Notes: generated from the sequence alone by a model not told the origin. DNA of 37,449 bases from an uncultured Phycisphaerales bacterium (GCA_903905665.1 CAIVHJ010000381.1:1-37449); one strand, 5' to 3'. Positions 6,750-16,155 are shown, numbered from the stretch's first letter. Made by a program: numbers and translations.

Positions 6750-9122
6750 ATGGGCGCTCCATTATCGGCTGAGGAACTCAGGCGGATCGACGCTTACTGG
6801 AGAGCGGCGAATTATTTGTCCGTGGGGCAGATTTATCTGTACGACAATCCGTTGCTGAACGAACCGCTGAAGTCCGAACACATCAAGCCCCGACTTCTGG
6901 GCCACTGGGGAACTACGCCGGGGCTGAATTTCATCTATGTTCACATGAATCGCGCGATTAAGAAATACGATTTGAATATGATTTACATCACGGGGCCGGG
7001 GCATGGCGGGCCGGGTCTGGTGGCCAACACTTATCTGGAAGGGTCGTACAGCGAGATTTATCCCGAGATTTCGCAGGACCGGGACGGGATGAAGCGTCTG
7101 TTCAAGCAGTTTTCATTTCCGGGGGGCATCCCCAGTCACGTGGCGCCTGAGACGCCCGGATCCATTCATGAAGGCGGCGAACTCGGTTATGCACTGTCGC
7201 ATGCGTATGGCGCGGCATTCGACAATCCCGGCTTGCTGGTTTGTTGCGTGGTGGGTGATGGCGAGGCGGAGACGGGTCCGATGGCGACCAGTTGGCATTC
7301 GAACAAATTTTTGAATCCGGTCCACGACGGCGCCGTGTTGCCGATCCTTCACCTGAACGGATACAAAATCGCCGGGCCGACGGTGTTGGCGCGGATCAGT
7401 CATGAAGAACTCGCGCAGCTTTTCACGGGTTACGGTTATCGCCCGTATTTCATCGAAGGGGACGAGCCTGCCGCGATGCATCAGCAGATGGCGGAGACGC
7501 TGGACGGCATCATTGCAGAAATCCGGCAGATTCAAACCGAGGTGCGTCGCGGAGGCTTCACGCAACGTCCCTTGTGGCCGATGATCATTTTGCGCACGCC
7601 CAAGGGCTGGACGGGCCCCAAAGAAATCGATGGGCAACAAATCGAAGGGACTTTCCGCGCGCATCAGGTGCCGCTGAGCGATATGAAGCGGCCGGAACAC
7701 ATCAAGAGTCTGGAAGTATGGATGAAGAGTTATCGACCCGAGGAACTTTTCGACAAGAACGGCACGCTGATTCCGGAGTTGGCGGAACTGGCGCCGAAGG
7801 GAATGCGTCGCATGGGTGCCAACCCTCATGCCAACGGCGGATTATTGCTCCAAGACCTTAAGATGCCGGATTTTCGTGAGTATGCGGTCAAGGTTCCGGC
7901 GCCCGGCGCCGTCGAAGCAGAAGCCACTCGCGTACAGGGCACGTTCATCCGCGACGTCATTCAACTCAATGCCGAGCATCGAAATTTTCGCATCTTCAGC
8001 CCGGATGAGACGACGTCTAACCGCTGGGGGGCGCTGTTTGAGGTGACGAATCGCGTCTCTGCCGCGCAGATCGTTCCGGGAGACGATCACCTGTCGCCGG
8101 ACGGCCGCGTGATGGAAATGCTGAGCGAGCATCAGTGTCAGGGCTGGCTGGAAGGTTACCTTTTGACCGGACGTCACGGGTTTTTCTCCTGTTATGAAGC
8201 CTTCATCCATATCATTGATTCGATGTTCAACCAGCACGCCAAGTGGCTGAAGGTCACGCGCCATATTCCCTGGCGACGCCCCATCGCGTCGCTGAATTAT
8301 CTCCTCACATCGCACGTCTGGCGCCAGGACCACAACGGATTCAGCCATCAGGACCCCGGAATCATCGATCACGTCGTCAACAAGAAAGCGGACGTCATTC
8401 GCGTGTATCTGCCGCCCGATGCCAACACGCTGTTGTCCGTCACCGATCATTGCCTGCGCAGCCGAAACTATGTCAACGTGATCGTGGCGGGCAAACAGCC
8501 GGAGATTCAATGGTTGAACATGGACGACGCGATCAAACATTGCACGGCCGGCATCGGCATCTGGGATTGGGCCAGCAACGACCAGAAAGGCGAACCGGAC
8601 GTGGTGATGGCATGCGCCGGTGACGTTCCGACGCTGGAGACCCTGGCCGCGGTAGAACTCCTGCGTCAGCAACTGCCCGACTTGAAGGTCCGGGTGATCA
8701 ACATCGTGGATTTGATGACCTTGCAGCCACAAAGCGAGCACCCGCACGGACTGAGCGACAAGGATTTTGACATTTTATTTACTACGGATAAACCGATTAT
8801 CTTTGCGTTTCACGGTTATCCCTGGCTGATCCATCGCCTGACCTATCGTCGGACGAATCACAAGAATCTGCACGTCCGCGGTTATAAAGAGGAGGGCACC
8901 ACGACCACTCCGTTTGATATGGTGGTGCTGAATGATCTGGATCGCTTTCATCTCGTCAGCGATGTGATTGATCGTGTCCCCAACCCAGGTGCCCAGGCGG
9001 CCTACGTCAAACAATTCATTCGGAATAAACTCATTGAGCACAAACAATACATCACCCGGTATGGCGAAGACATGCCGGAGATTCGCAATTGGAAGTGGCG
9101 TATGCCGCTTCAGGCCCCGTGA
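6750..9122 (+). CDS. xfp: Phosphoketolase (xylulose-5-phosphate / fructose-6-phosphate)
   Basis: 790 aa, the normal length of the family. Thiamine-diphosphate-dependent enzyme that cleaves xylulose 5-phosphate (and usually fructose 6-phosphate) with phosphate to acetyl phosphate plus glyceraldehyde 3-phosphate (or erythrose 4-phosphate), in the cytoplasm. Family motifs are intact: [25 protein letters not shown] (ThDP/phosphate region), the ThDP-Mg motif GDGEAETGP near residue 170, and [13 protein letters not shown] in the second half. The track starts at a TTG (6744), but AAGGAG at 6737-6742 is correctly spaced only for the ATG at 6750. No acetate kinase or phosphotransacetylase gene is seen in the window. 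The large minus-strand ORFs inside it (7842-8747 and others) are shadows. Confidence 0.97.
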   Translation: MGAPLSAEELRRIDAYWRAANYLSVGQIYLYDNPLLNEPLKSEHIKPRLLGHWGTTPGLNFIYVHMNRAIKKYDLNMIYITGPGHGGPGLVANTYLEGSYSEIYPEISQDRDGMKRLFKQFSFPGGIPSHVAPETPGSIHEGGELGYALSHAYGAAFDNPGLLVCCVVGDGEAETGPMATSWHSNKFLNPVHDGAVLPILHLNGYKIAGPTVLARISHEELAQLFTGYGYRPYFIEGDEPAAMHQQMAETLDGIIAEIRQIQTEVRRGGFTQRPLWPMIILRTPKGWTGPKEIDGQQIEGTFRAHQVPLSDMKRPEHIKSLEVWMKSYRPEELFDKNGTLIPELAELAPKGMRRMGANPHANGGLLLQDLKMPDFREYAVKVPAPGAVEAEATRVQGTFIRDVIQLNAEHRNFRIFSPDETTSNRWGALFEVTNRVSAAQIVPGDDHLSPDGRVMEMLSEHQCQGWLEGYLLTGRHGFFSCYEAFIHIIDSMFNQHAKWLKVTRHIPWRRPIASLNYLLTSHVWRQDHNGFSHQDPGIIDHVVNKKADVIRVYLPPDANTLLSVTDHCLRSRNYVNVIVAGKQPEIQWLNMDDAIKHCTAGIGIWDWASNDQKGEPDVVMACAGDVPTLETLAAVELLRQQLPDLKVRVINIVDLMTLQPQSEHPHGLSDKDFDILFTTDKPIIFAFHGYPWLIHRLTYRRTNHKNLHVRGYKEEGTTTTPFDMVVLNDLDRFHLVSDVIDRVPNPGAQAAYVKQFIRNKLIEHKQYITRYGEDMPEIRNWKWRMPLQAP

Positions 9123-9187
9123 GACCATCGGCGGGATCCGTCTCAATCTCGCCTCCTTTTGATTCGCTTCGCCGATGGGACTTGATT

Positions 9188-9607
9188 ATGATTCATGTCA
9201 TGAATTCCACGAATGAGACGCTTAAGGGTCATGGGATTGTGGCGGTGATTCGTCGGAAGGATTGTTATCTGATGATCCGGCGGGCGGAGGAGATTCGCGC
9301 CGGGGGGATGTGGTGTTTCGTCGGAGGGGCCATCGAGGACGGCGAAACACAGGAGCAAGCGCTGGTGCGGGAGGTTCGGGAGGAAGTTGGAATTTCGGTT
9401 CGGCCGATCTGCAAAGCGTGGGAGTGCCCGTCGATCCATCGCGACTGGCTGTTGCATTTGTGGGAAGCCGAACCGCTTTCGTTTGAGATAACGATGAATC
9501 CACGTGAAGTGGCGGACGCAAAGTGGCTGACGCCGCAGGAAATTCTGCTGTTACCTCGACTCATTCCCAGCGTGATCGACTTTTTCAAAGCAAAGAGCCT
9601 TCTCTAA
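9188..9607 (+). CDS. Nudix hydrolase
   Basis: 139 aa. The full Nudix box is present at about residues 47-69 (GAIEDGETQEQALVREV then REEVGI), matching GX5EX7REUXEEXGU, so the Mg2+-binding glutamates are intact. Such proteins hydrolyse nucleoside diphosphates linked to another group, often damaged dNTPs or nucleotide sugars; the substrate cannot be told here. The track start at 9089 would overlap the phosphoketolase by 34 bp; the ATG at 9188 gives a normal family N-terminus (KGHGIVAVIRRKD forms the first strand) but has only a weak ribosome binding site. An ATG at 9200 is an alternative. It lies 65 bp after the phosphoketolase and may be cotranscribed with it. Confidence 0.85.
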   Translation: MIHVMNSTNETLKGHGIVAVIRRKDCYLMIRRAEEIRAGGMWCFVGGAIEDGETQEQALVREVREEVGISVRPICKAWECPSIHRDWLLHLWEAEPLSFEITMNPREVADAKWLTPQEILLLPRLIPSVIDFFKAKSLL

Positions 9608-9652
9608 CAAATTTCCGAATAAACGCGGTTCCCGTCAGGCGACTATAGATTC

Positions 9653-9665
9653 TGTCAAATTGACA
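9653..9665. promoter_or_regulatory. Perfect inverted repeat TGTCAAATTGACA
   Basis: Two 6-bp arms, TGTCAA and TTGACA, flank a single A, about 150 bp upstream of the response regulator. The right arm is also a perfect sigma70 -35 hexamer, but I could not find a fitting -10 at 16-18 bp. It may be a small operator for the response regulator gene. No factor can be named. Confidence 0.3.
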
Positions 9666-9691
9666 ATAGAGGAATCCGAAAAGGACGTCAC

Positions 9692-9736
9692 GGTGAAAAG
9701 TTCGTGATACTCGTCGGTGCAAGCGACGGGTTCACC
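9692..9736 (+). ncRNA. Possible structured leader upstream of the response regulator
   Basis: An outer pairing GGTGAA (9692-9697) with TTCACC (9731-9736) encloses an inner hairpin CGTCG (9712-9716) / CGACG (9724-9728). It lies in the 5' region of the response regulator gene. It does not match any riboswitch consensus I know, and short stems like these can occur by chance. Confidence 0.2.
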
Positions 9737-9813
9737 ATTCGAGATCGCGAAGCGCCATCCGTGCAACGTCTGATAAAGTCACGCCGGGGTACGGCTTTGT
9801 CGATCCGAAGGTT

Positions 9814-11211
9814 ATGCGGGGGAACAATCGGGCCGATTCTGAAAACGGTATGAGCGGTATTCCCTCAGCACAGACGCAGTCCATTCACGTGCTGCTGGTC
9901 GATGACGAAGACGCGTTTCGTCAGGCGACGGCGCGGCGGCTGGAGTTGCGCGGTTTTTCGGTTTCACAGGCCTGCGACGGTCGGGAGGCGGATGTTTTTT
10001 TCGACAACTATCACTGCGACGTGGTGGTGTGCGACCTGAAAATGCCGAACATGGACGGCGCGGCCTTGCTGCAAAAACGCATCGAAAGCGCCCCGGCGAC
10101 GTCGTGGATTATTTTGACAGGGCAGGCATCGGTGGAGACCGCCGTCAGCACACTCAAACTCGGCGCCGTGGAATATCTTCAAAAGCCCATCGACATCGAA
10201 GACCTCGAATTCCATATTCACCGCGCCTACGACCAAAACAGCGCCGTGCGGGTCTTGAACGAAGTTCGGCATCAGATGGCCGAAGGACAAATTCGGTTTG
10301 GAATCGTCGGAACAAGCAGGCATATTCAGGAAACGTACGAGTTCATCTGTAAATCCGCCAAGAACGACCAGCCGGTTTTGATCACCGGAGAAAGCGGAAC
10401 CGGAAAAGAACTGATCGCCAGGGGAATCCACGCGCAAAGCGATCGAGCGGCGAGGCCGTTTGTCGCGATCAACTGTTCGTCGCTTTCGGATATGATGCTC
10501 GCGGACGAACTGTTCGGGCATGTGCAGACTGCCGAAACGCAGTCTGTCGGAACCAAAGCGGGGCTGCTGGAAGTGACCGACGGAGGAACGTTGTTCATCG
10601 ACGAAGCGGCGGATTTGTCGCTTGCGAATCAGTCGGCGCTCGCGCGGACGATCGAGACCGGTCAGTTTCGACGGTGCGGAGATTACAAGGATCGCGTGGC
10701 GGACGTGAGAATCATCGCTTCGACTCAGCGTGATCTGCCCCATTTGGTACAGCAAAAAATCTTCCGGAAAGACTTCTACTATCGTCTCAACGTGCTGCCG
10801 TGGACGGCGCTTCCTTTGCGGGAGCGCCGCGACGACATTCCGCTGCTGATTCAGCATTTGCTGGATCGTCACGGGCGACGAACGGGGGAACCCAAGCGGT
10901 TGTCGCCGGAATCGCTGGTGGCCTTGCAGGGTTACGACTGGCCGGGAAACATTCGCGAAATGGCCAACGTGATCGAACGAGCGGCGGCGCTGTGCAATGG
11001 TTATACGATTCGGGCCCACGATCTGCATCTGGGATTAGGGAACGCCGTCGCCACGCCGCAGGGATTGTCCGAAAAACTTGACGATCTGGAGCGCGATCAC
11101 ATCTTGCGCGTGCTGGAATCCCACCACGGCAACAAACTCGCCGCCGCCAAATCCCTCGGCATCAGCCGCATGAAACTCTACCGCAAACTCCGACTGTACG
11201 GCATCGAATAA
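9814..11211 (+). CDS. NtrC-type response regulator (REC-AAA+-Fis HTH) with degenerate GAFTGA loop
   Basis: 465 aa. A receiver domain (about 25-140) has the acidic pocket DDED (30-33), phosphoacceptor D74 in VVCDLKMPNMDG and the KP pair near 124. The AAA+ domain has Walker A GESGTGKE (about 192-199), Walker B GTLFIDEA, sensor I DVRIIASTQRD and arginine finger FRKDFYYRLNV. A Fis-type HTH closes the protein (NKLAAAKSLGISRMKLYRKL). The sigma54-contacting loop, normally GHxKGAFTGA, reads GHVQTAETQSVG: the GAFTGA motif is lost. Relatives such as NtrX or HupR groups lack this motif and do not activate sigma54 polymerase in the usual way, so this may act as a repressor or a sigma70 regulator. No histidine kinase is adjacent. 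A second ATG at 9850 also precedes the REC domain. Confidence 0.92.
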   Translation: MRGNNRADSENGMSGIPSAQTQSIHVLLVDDEDAFRQATARRLELRGFSVSQACDGREADVFFDNYHCDVVVCDLKMPNMDGAALLQKRIESAPATSWIILTGQASVETAVSTLKLGAVEYLQKPIDIEDLEFHIHRAYDQNSAVRVLNEVRHQMAEGQIRFGIVGTSRHIQETYEFICKSAKNDQPVLITGESGTGKELIARGIHAQSDRAARPFVAINCSSLSDMMLADELFGHVQTAETQSVGTKAGLLEVTDGGTLFIDEAADLSLANQSALARTIETGQFRRCGDYKDRVADVRIIASTQRDLPHLVQQKIFRKDFYYRLNVLPWTALPLRERRDDIPLLIQHLLDRHGRRTGEPKRLSPESLVALQGYDWPGNIREMANVIERAAALCNGYTIRAHDLHLGLGNAVATPQGLSEKLDDLERDHILRVLESHHGNKLAAAKSLGISRMKLYRKLRLYGIE

Positions 11212-11234
11212 TCTTCAGCGGACGTGCATACCGG

Positions 11235-12530
11235 CTATTCAAAATAATCGGGATACACCCGGCGCGGACGCTTGCGGGACCGATACGCTCTCGCCAAATC
11301 CAGAAAGATTTCCTGATCGCGGTCGAGGTGTGTGTCCACCCCGTCGAAATAACAGGATCGAATCGGAAGATTGTCGCAATCGGAACTGACGGCGGGATAC
11401 ACCGCCTCGCAAACCACCCCGTTCATGCAGGTAAACGGACTGACGTCAACCACGCCGTCCACGCCCTTCCCATAAAGATAAACGGCTTTGCCGATGCTCA
11501 GAACCATTTCACCCAATGCACCCGTCGGAGGAAGATACGGCTCGGCCGCGTCAAGCACTTCGAGAACGTTCTCCGGTTCTTCGTAACCCCTGAGATCGTC
11601 CACCACCGGCGACAGCAGGATTTGCTCGTCGCGATGTTGTACGTGCGTCTTGATGCGATGTTTGAGGCGGGACAGGTTGAACGTCCCCTCCTGCCGAACA
11701 ATGTCCCGTTCCTGACGCCAATTTGTGTACCAAACCCATTCCGCAATATCCGACAACCAGCATTCCCCACCCTTCTGCTCAAGACGCCGAATCAGGTCGT
11801 CGTTGCTGAAAACATTTTGGCGGCAGAATATCTCCCCCACAACTCCGACGAATAAACGATCCTTCGTGTATCGCGCGGGAATTCCGCGGAACCGGTTCCG
11901 CATCCGCGTCACGGCGTTCACGAGCACTCCACGCGTGTCGTGCGGGGCCACTCCCTGACGTTCCAGAATCTGCTGGAAGTCTTCTATCGCCTCCGCGTAA
12001 ACTTCGTCCGAATCACCCGCCGTTCGCTCATAAGGCCGAGTTTTCAGAACAAATCTCACGGCCAGATCACCCAGCACAATTCCCATCCACCCCAGGCGCA
12101 TGACCTGCGAGGCCATCTCGCCAATGCCCTCGTATCCGTCGGCACTGGATGGAGAAAACACCGGAACGTCGGCGTGTCCGAGTTCGCGAAGAACCTGTTT
12201 GAGGGCTTCGGCGTATTGTCCGAATCGACAGGGACCGGAAGCGGAAGGCATAAAAAACGCAGTTCGACGCGGATCGAAATCCGGTCGGTGACAGATCCGC
12301 AGAAAATCACCCAGTGTGATCTTGAGCGGCAGACACTCCTCCCCGCTGCTGTACTGCCCGCCGAGAGACAACGTTTCATCCGTCGAATCCGGCGTGACCG
12401 TCGCCTCGATCCCGATCGAACGAAACGCGGCCGCCATCAATCGAGAACCTGCATGGGCCATTTGCGGGATGTAGAGAGTTCGACCGGCAAGGCTTCCTCC
12501 GGCCGCTCGATGTTTGACCTGCGCCACCAT
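11235..12530 (-). CDS. 2-hydroxyacyl-CoA dehydratase (HgdB-like) subunit, C-terminal part of split activase system
   Basis: 431 aa. The start at 12530 was chosen because AAGGGGA lies about 7 nt upstream; the track start (12674) lies deep inside the preceding gene. The sequence resembles the last domain of large CoA-dehydratase activase proteins: GRTLYIPQMAHAGSRLMAAAF, then SGEECLPLKITLGDF and ASGPCRFGQY, whose cysteines are candidate [4Fe-4S] ligands, and a long helical C-terminus. In many bacteria this domain is fused to the preceding ASKHA/DUF2229 protein in one chain of about 1400-1500 residues. Here it is a separate frame that overlaps the preceding gene by 94 bp. It probably acts with that protein in ATP-driven low-potential electron transfer or radical dehydration; the substrate is unknown. 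It is convergent with the response regulator, 23 bp apart. Confidence 0.85.
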   Translation of the reverse strand: MVAQVKHRAAGGSLAGRTLYIPQMAHAGSRLMAAAFRSIGIEATVTPDSTDETLSLGGQYSSGEECLPLKITLGDFLRICHRPDFDPRRTAFFMPSASGPCRFGQYAEALKQVLRELGHADVPVFSPSSADGYEGIGEMASQVMRLGWMGIVLGDLAVRFVLKTRPYERTAGDSDEVYAEAIEDFQQILERQGVAPHDTRGVLVNAVTRMRNRFRGIPARYTKDRLFVGVVGEIFCRQNVFSNDDLIRRLEQKGGECWLSDIAEWVWYTNWRQERDIVRQEGTFNLSRLKHRIKTHVQHRDEQILLSPVVDDLRGYEEPENVLEVLDAAEPYLPPTGALGEMVLSIGKAVYLYGKGVDGVVDVSPFTCMNGVVCEAVYPAVSSDCDNLPIRSCYFDGVDTHLDRDQEIFLDLARAYRSRKRPRRVYPDYFE

Positions 12531-15500
12531 CGCAATATCCCCTTGCTGTCCAGATACGCTTCGCATCGGGTCATCATTCCGGCGTCGTTCGAGTGCCCGT
12601 CGAATTGCAGCGTCAAAAACGGCTTGCCCGACGCCCAGCGCACAAACCCCTTGATGAATGAATCCGGACCGCATTTGAAATTCGTAATGTAAATGATGTG
12701 CAACCGCGGATGCCGCGCTACCAGTTTCGCCGCCGCCAATATCCGGCGTCCGTAATCCCAGTACATGTTGCTGTTGACGTCCTTCACGTCCGTTTCATCC
12801 ACCGGTAACGCGTCGATCGGGATCACGTTGACCCCGTATCGCTCGCGAATCTTCACCCCCACCGACAGATTCATGCCGGAATCGTGAATGTTGTACGGCC
12901 GACCCACAAGGACCATCCCGGATTCTCCGGTCTGTTCCAGCACCTCCAGCGCTCGACGACCCGCCGCAAGATACTCCTCGCGGAATCGCTGGTGCGCCTC
13001 TTGCGCGCATTTCCACGCCCGATTCGCCGCGCGACGCGAAACCCCCAACTGACCGGCTACATCCATCAGGGCCCGAAAAATCGCAACCGTCCCATCGCGG
13101 AAACGAAGCGTCGGACACAATATCCGCCCACTCCACGACCGAAACTTCGGGGATTGGCGGATGACAAACGGCAGCGTCTGCCCCCACGGACACACGTAAC
13201 TTTCCCGGTCCATAATCTTCGTTTCGGACGACAGGATGTTCGGCATCCAGATGAAATCCACGTTCTGACGAATCAGTTCCGCTACGTGCCCATGCGCCAC
13301 AATGATCGGAAAACACGGTTCCGCCACCACGGCGTCAAGTCCCTGCCGAATGATGCCCCGGTGCGTCTCGCCGGATCGTACCACTTCAAATCCGCATTCC
13401 CAAAAGAAACGACGCCACAGCGGCAACTGGTCGATCATGTACATCGCCTGCGGAATCCCGATCCGACCTTTCGGATTCACCAATGCCGGACCTTCGTCGG
13501 CATCGAGCAATTCTTCGCGCAACGCGAGTAAATCCGGAATCACCGGTTTGCGATCCGTCTTGGCCTGCTTGCGATAGCGGTCCGAACACTTGTCGCCCCA
13601 AAACGTCTTCTCGCCTTCGACCGTAAATTCCTGAATTTGGCAATGGTTGCTGCATCCTTTGCAGACGAACTCCCGCATCGTGTAATCCAGCCGCCGAATG
13701 TCAAACCCGCGAAATCGCGTCGTCGATTCGGAACGAGTAATTTTTTCCCGCGCCAATAGCGCCGCACCGATCGCACCCAATACCGCGTTGTGCGGCGGAA
13801 CGATAATCTCTCGATCGCACAAGATGCTGAACGCCGCCGCCACCGCATCGTTGTAGGCGGTTCCTCCCTGAAAGAACACGCACGACCCAATCGGCCGACC
13901 CCGAACCACGCGGTTGATGTAATTCGTGGCAACCGAATACGCGAGTCCCGCGATGATGTCTTCTCGCCTCGCGCCGCGCTGCAGGCACGTGTTCACGTCT
14001 CGCTCCATGAAGACGGTGCATCGCTCTCCGAGTTTCAACGGCGCCTTCGACGACAACGCCAATCGCGAAAACTCATCCTTGATCGAAACCCCCAACTCCT
14101 CTGCCTGTTCTTCCAGGAAACTCCCCGTTCCCGCCGCACACGCTTCGTTCATCGTGAAATCCACGACGATCGTCTCGCGCGAAGGACCCCCTTCGGGCTG
14201 AAGACTGATGTATTTGCTGTCCTGTCCACCGATCTCAAAAATCGTATCCGGCCGACGACCCAGCATCCGATCCCCGATGAACGTCGCACCGGTCTTGTGG
14301 GCTGTGATCTCATCGTTGATGCTGTCCGCACCCACGAGTTCACCGATCAATTCGCGTCCACTCCCCGTCGTCCCCACGCCAAGAACCTGAACTCGCTCGC
14401 CGACTGCCTCTTGCATCTCAAGCAGGCATCGCGTGACTACCTCAATCGGACGACCCATGGTTCGCGTAAAAATGGAGTGGATCACTTCACCTTGCTTGTC
14501 AATCAAAACGAGCTTGGTTCCAACCGAACCGACATCAATCCCCAAATAGGCATCCACCGTGGACGTATCATTCAGGAACACATAGGGTTCCACCAAATCA
14601 CGAAGCAACTTCACTCGTTCCATGGCCAAGGGGGGCGACGTGGAAAAATCATCCGAAACTGCACCCAATGCTCGATCAAGTCGCTCAATATATGCCACAA
14701 TCTTCGTTGTTTTGCCGGTGTCTGGAGTAGTTAAATCAGCATGAAAAACGACATTTGAAGGCAATTTGCAAGCGTTTTTGTCGATTTTCGATATAACATC
14801 CGGCGAAGCAGAATCTATTGCCGATATCGCCGCTCCGATTGCCCCAATGGATTGGGACGCTTCGGGTACGAACAATTCCGACCCGGAAAAACAAAATACG
14901 TCCCGAAGTTCCGCCACAACCGCCTGATTCACCGACACGCCACCCATAACGGCAATCGGCACTTGAGGTTGACGCCCCTTCACCACCGCTGATTTGAAGT
15001 TCATCGCCACCGCATGGCATAATCCCTTCAAAACCTCCGCCGGTGAATAGCCTTTTTGCTGCGCATGGACCATGTCGCTTTTGGCGAAGACGCTGCATCG
15101 TCCGGCGATTTGGGCGGCGCGCTCAGCCTGCTGAACCAATGGGGTGATTTCTTCAACGGCGATTTTAAGTCGATGGGCCTGTTGGTCGAGAAACGCACCG
15201 GTACCGGCGGCGCAATCTCCGTTTGAACTGCAGTCGATGATGCCGAGTCGTTTGCTGACCGGATCGGGTTCCAATCGGATGTACCGACTCGATTCCCCGC
15301 CGATCTCAAAGATGGTCCTCACTTCAGGATAGAGAGAATTCATTGCTCGCGTGGCTGACTGAAACTCGTTGAGACGAGGACACTTCAGGATTTCACTGAC
15401 GCGCATGCTCCCCATGCCGGTCACCGCCAGTTGAAATTCGCAATCGGGGCCAAAATGATTCTGCAAATCGGTCAGGAATTCTCGAACGACGTTCAGAGGT

Positions 15501-15691
15501 TTTCCGCGAGTGCGTCTTGGCTGGGCGACCATGACCTGGAACGGCAAGTGATCTGTTGTGTTCAGGAACGTGAAAGACAAGCGAGAACCGTCGCCATTCA
15601 GCGATTTCGGCGCGCCAGAGGAAGGCGTGAGAATCGCCAGTTTAACGCTGACGACACCGACATCGATGCCACAATAAAAAATCTTCTTCAT
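12437..15691 (-). CDS. Acyl-CoA dehydratase activase with two ASKHA (BcrAD/BadFG) domains and DUF2229
   Basis: 1084 aa from the ATG at 15691 (MKKIFYCGIDVG); the track start at 15802 adds residues unlike the family and falls on the promoter. Domain order: ASKHA ATPase 1 (about 5-320, GIDVGVVSVKLAIL; CAAGTGAFLDQQA), ASKHA 2 (about 375-640, GIDVGSVGTKLVLID; CAAGTGSFLEEQA; GERCTVF), a cysteine cluster near 670-695 (FVCKGCSNHCQ, DKCSDRYR), and a DUF2229-like region with EPCFPIIVAHGH and TNFKCGPDSFI. Conserved cysteines of the activase [4Fe-4S] site are present in both ASKHA halves. Members hydrolyse ATP to push electrons to very low potential for 2-hydroxyacyl-CoA dehydratases or double-cubane-cluster proteins. 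Oxygen sensitivity of this chemistry suggests an anaerobic lifestyle. Downstream gene overlaps in another frame. Confidence 0.9.
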   Translation of the reverse strand: MKKIFYCGIDVGVVSVKLAILTPSSGAPKSLNGDGSRLSFTFLNTTDHLPFQVMVAQPRRTRGKPLNVVREFLTDLQNHFGPDCEFQLAVTGMGSMRVSEILKCPRLNEFQSATRAMNSLYPEVRTIFEIGGESSRYIRLEPDPVSKRLGIIDCSSNGDCAAGTGAFLDQQAHRLKIAVEEITPLVQQAERAAQIAGRCSVFAKSDMVHAQQKGYSPAEVLKGLCHAVAMNFKSAVVKGRQPQVPIAVMGGVSVNQAVVAELRDVFCFSGSELFVPEASQSIGAIGAAISAIDSASPDVISKIDKNACKLPSNVVFHADLTTPDTGKTTKIVAYIERLDRALGAVSDDFSTSPPLAMERVKLLRDLVEPYVFLNDTSTVDAYLGIDVGSVGTKLVLIDKQGEVIHSIFTRTMGRPIEVVTRCLLEMQEAVGERVQVLGVGTTGSGRELIGELVGADSINDEITAHKTGATFIGDRMLGRRPDTIFEIGGQDSKYISLQPEGGPSRETIVVDFTMNEACAAGTGSFLEEQAEELGVSIKDEFSRLALSSKAPLKLGERCTVFMERDVNTCLQRGARREDIIAGLAYSVATNYINRVVRGRPIGSCVFFQGGTAYNDAVAAAFSILCDREIIVPPHNAVLGAIGAALLAREKITRSESTTRFRGFDIRRLDYTMREFVCKGCSNHCQIQEFTVEGEKTFWGDKCSDRYRKQAKTDRKPVIPDLLALREELLDADEGPALVNPKGRIGIPQAMYMIDQLPLWRRFFWECGFEVVRSGETHRGIIRQGLDAVVAEPCFPIIVAHGHVAELIRQNVDFIWMPNILSSETKIMDRESYVCPWGQTLPFVIRQSPKFRSWSGRILCPTLRFRDGTVAIFRALMDVAGQLGVSRRAANRAWKCAQEAHQRFREEYLAAGRRALEVLEQTGESGMVLVGRPYNIHDSGMNLSVGVKIRERYGVNVIPIDALPVDETDVKDVNSNMYWDYGRRILAAAKLVARHPRLHIIYITNFKCGPDSFIKGFVRWASGKPFLTLQFDGHSNDAGMMTRCEAYLDSKGILRWWRRSNIERPEEALPVELSTSRKWPMQVLD

Positions 15692-15773
15692 GTTCGATGA
15701 TCTCAGACCGCGCCGGCGATCGGAATTTGCCTTCGGACCAGCGGATGAAACCAAGTTAAAGCCTGAATGAACC

Positions 15774-15802
15774 AGCGTAGGAATTGGGCGGCTTAATGTC
15801 AA
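15774..15802 (-). promoter_or_regulatory. Sigma70-like promoter of the activase genes
   Basis: On the minus strand TTGACA (15802-15797) and TACGCT (15779-15774) are 17 bp apart. The -35 is perfect; the -10 keeps the key first T, A and last T. The inferred start of transcription near 15767 leaves a leader of about 75 nt before the ATG at 15691, which also argues against the longer ORF-track start. Confidence 0.5.
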
Positions 15803-16063
15803 CCGAAGTATGCCATGAGGAAATCCATATATGTTTCGTTCCGTTTGCGCATAACCTATTGTGGAATCAGGAATAACAATCGAAACCAGTTCTGTTGAGC
15901 GACATTATGAGAGACGCGCTTACCGAATTCAGTCCGTTGGATACCGGGCGAGGGGTCAGGGATCATAAAAAGCCGGTAGCCGACAGCCGGGAGCGGGCAG
16001 CGGGAAAGAAGAGCACTACTCAATACCAGTGGCATCAGGAGAGTAGAGAGGAAGATAAGGGAG
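15803..16063. other. Intergenic region with repeat-like GCCGGTAGCCGACAGCCGGGAGC block
   Basis: No gene is visible. Around 15972-16000 lies a block built of near-repeated GCCGG/AGCCG units, a kind of sequence that recurs between genes of many environmental genomes; the rest is A/G-rich. It separates the activase promoter from the terminator of the beta-helix gene. Confidence 0.35.
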
Positions 16064-16124
16064 CAAAGAAAAAAGTGGGAGAAAAGAGTGGGACAGGAGT
16101 CTTTGGGATAGGACTCCTGTCCCA
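16064..16124 (-). terminator. Rho-independent terminator of the beta-helix protein gene
   Basis: Perfect 13-bp arms TGGGACAGGAGTC (16089-16101) and GACTCCTGTCCCA (16112-16124) with a 10-nt loop. Read on the minus strand, the hairpin comes about 30 nt after the stop codon at 16156 and is followed by the pyrimidine-rich tract CTCTTTTCTCCCACTTTTTT. The GGGACAGGAGTC unit may also be a dispersed repeat. Confidence 0.6.
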
Positions 16125-16155
16125 TTATGGTTGCATTCCTGCCGGCCTGTCATGC

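Noticed and set aside
7842-8747. 301-residue ORF antisense to the phosphoketolase
   Set aside because: Opposite an intact phosphoketolase; composition is His/Arg/Gln-rich and without recognisable domains.
9692-9736. Cyclic-di-GMP (GEMM) riboswitch
   Set aside because: A GTGCAAGCGACGGG segment looked suggestive, but the conserved CACGCACAGGGC and the second hairpin elements are missing.
9964-11028. 354-residue ORF antisense to the response regulator
   Set aside because: Shadow of codon-biased coding sequence; the plus frame carries all REC and AAA+ motifs.
13790-14734. 314-residue plus-strand ORF inside the activase gene
   Set aside because: The minus frame holds the ASKHA and cysteine motifs without interruption; this ORF is a shadow.
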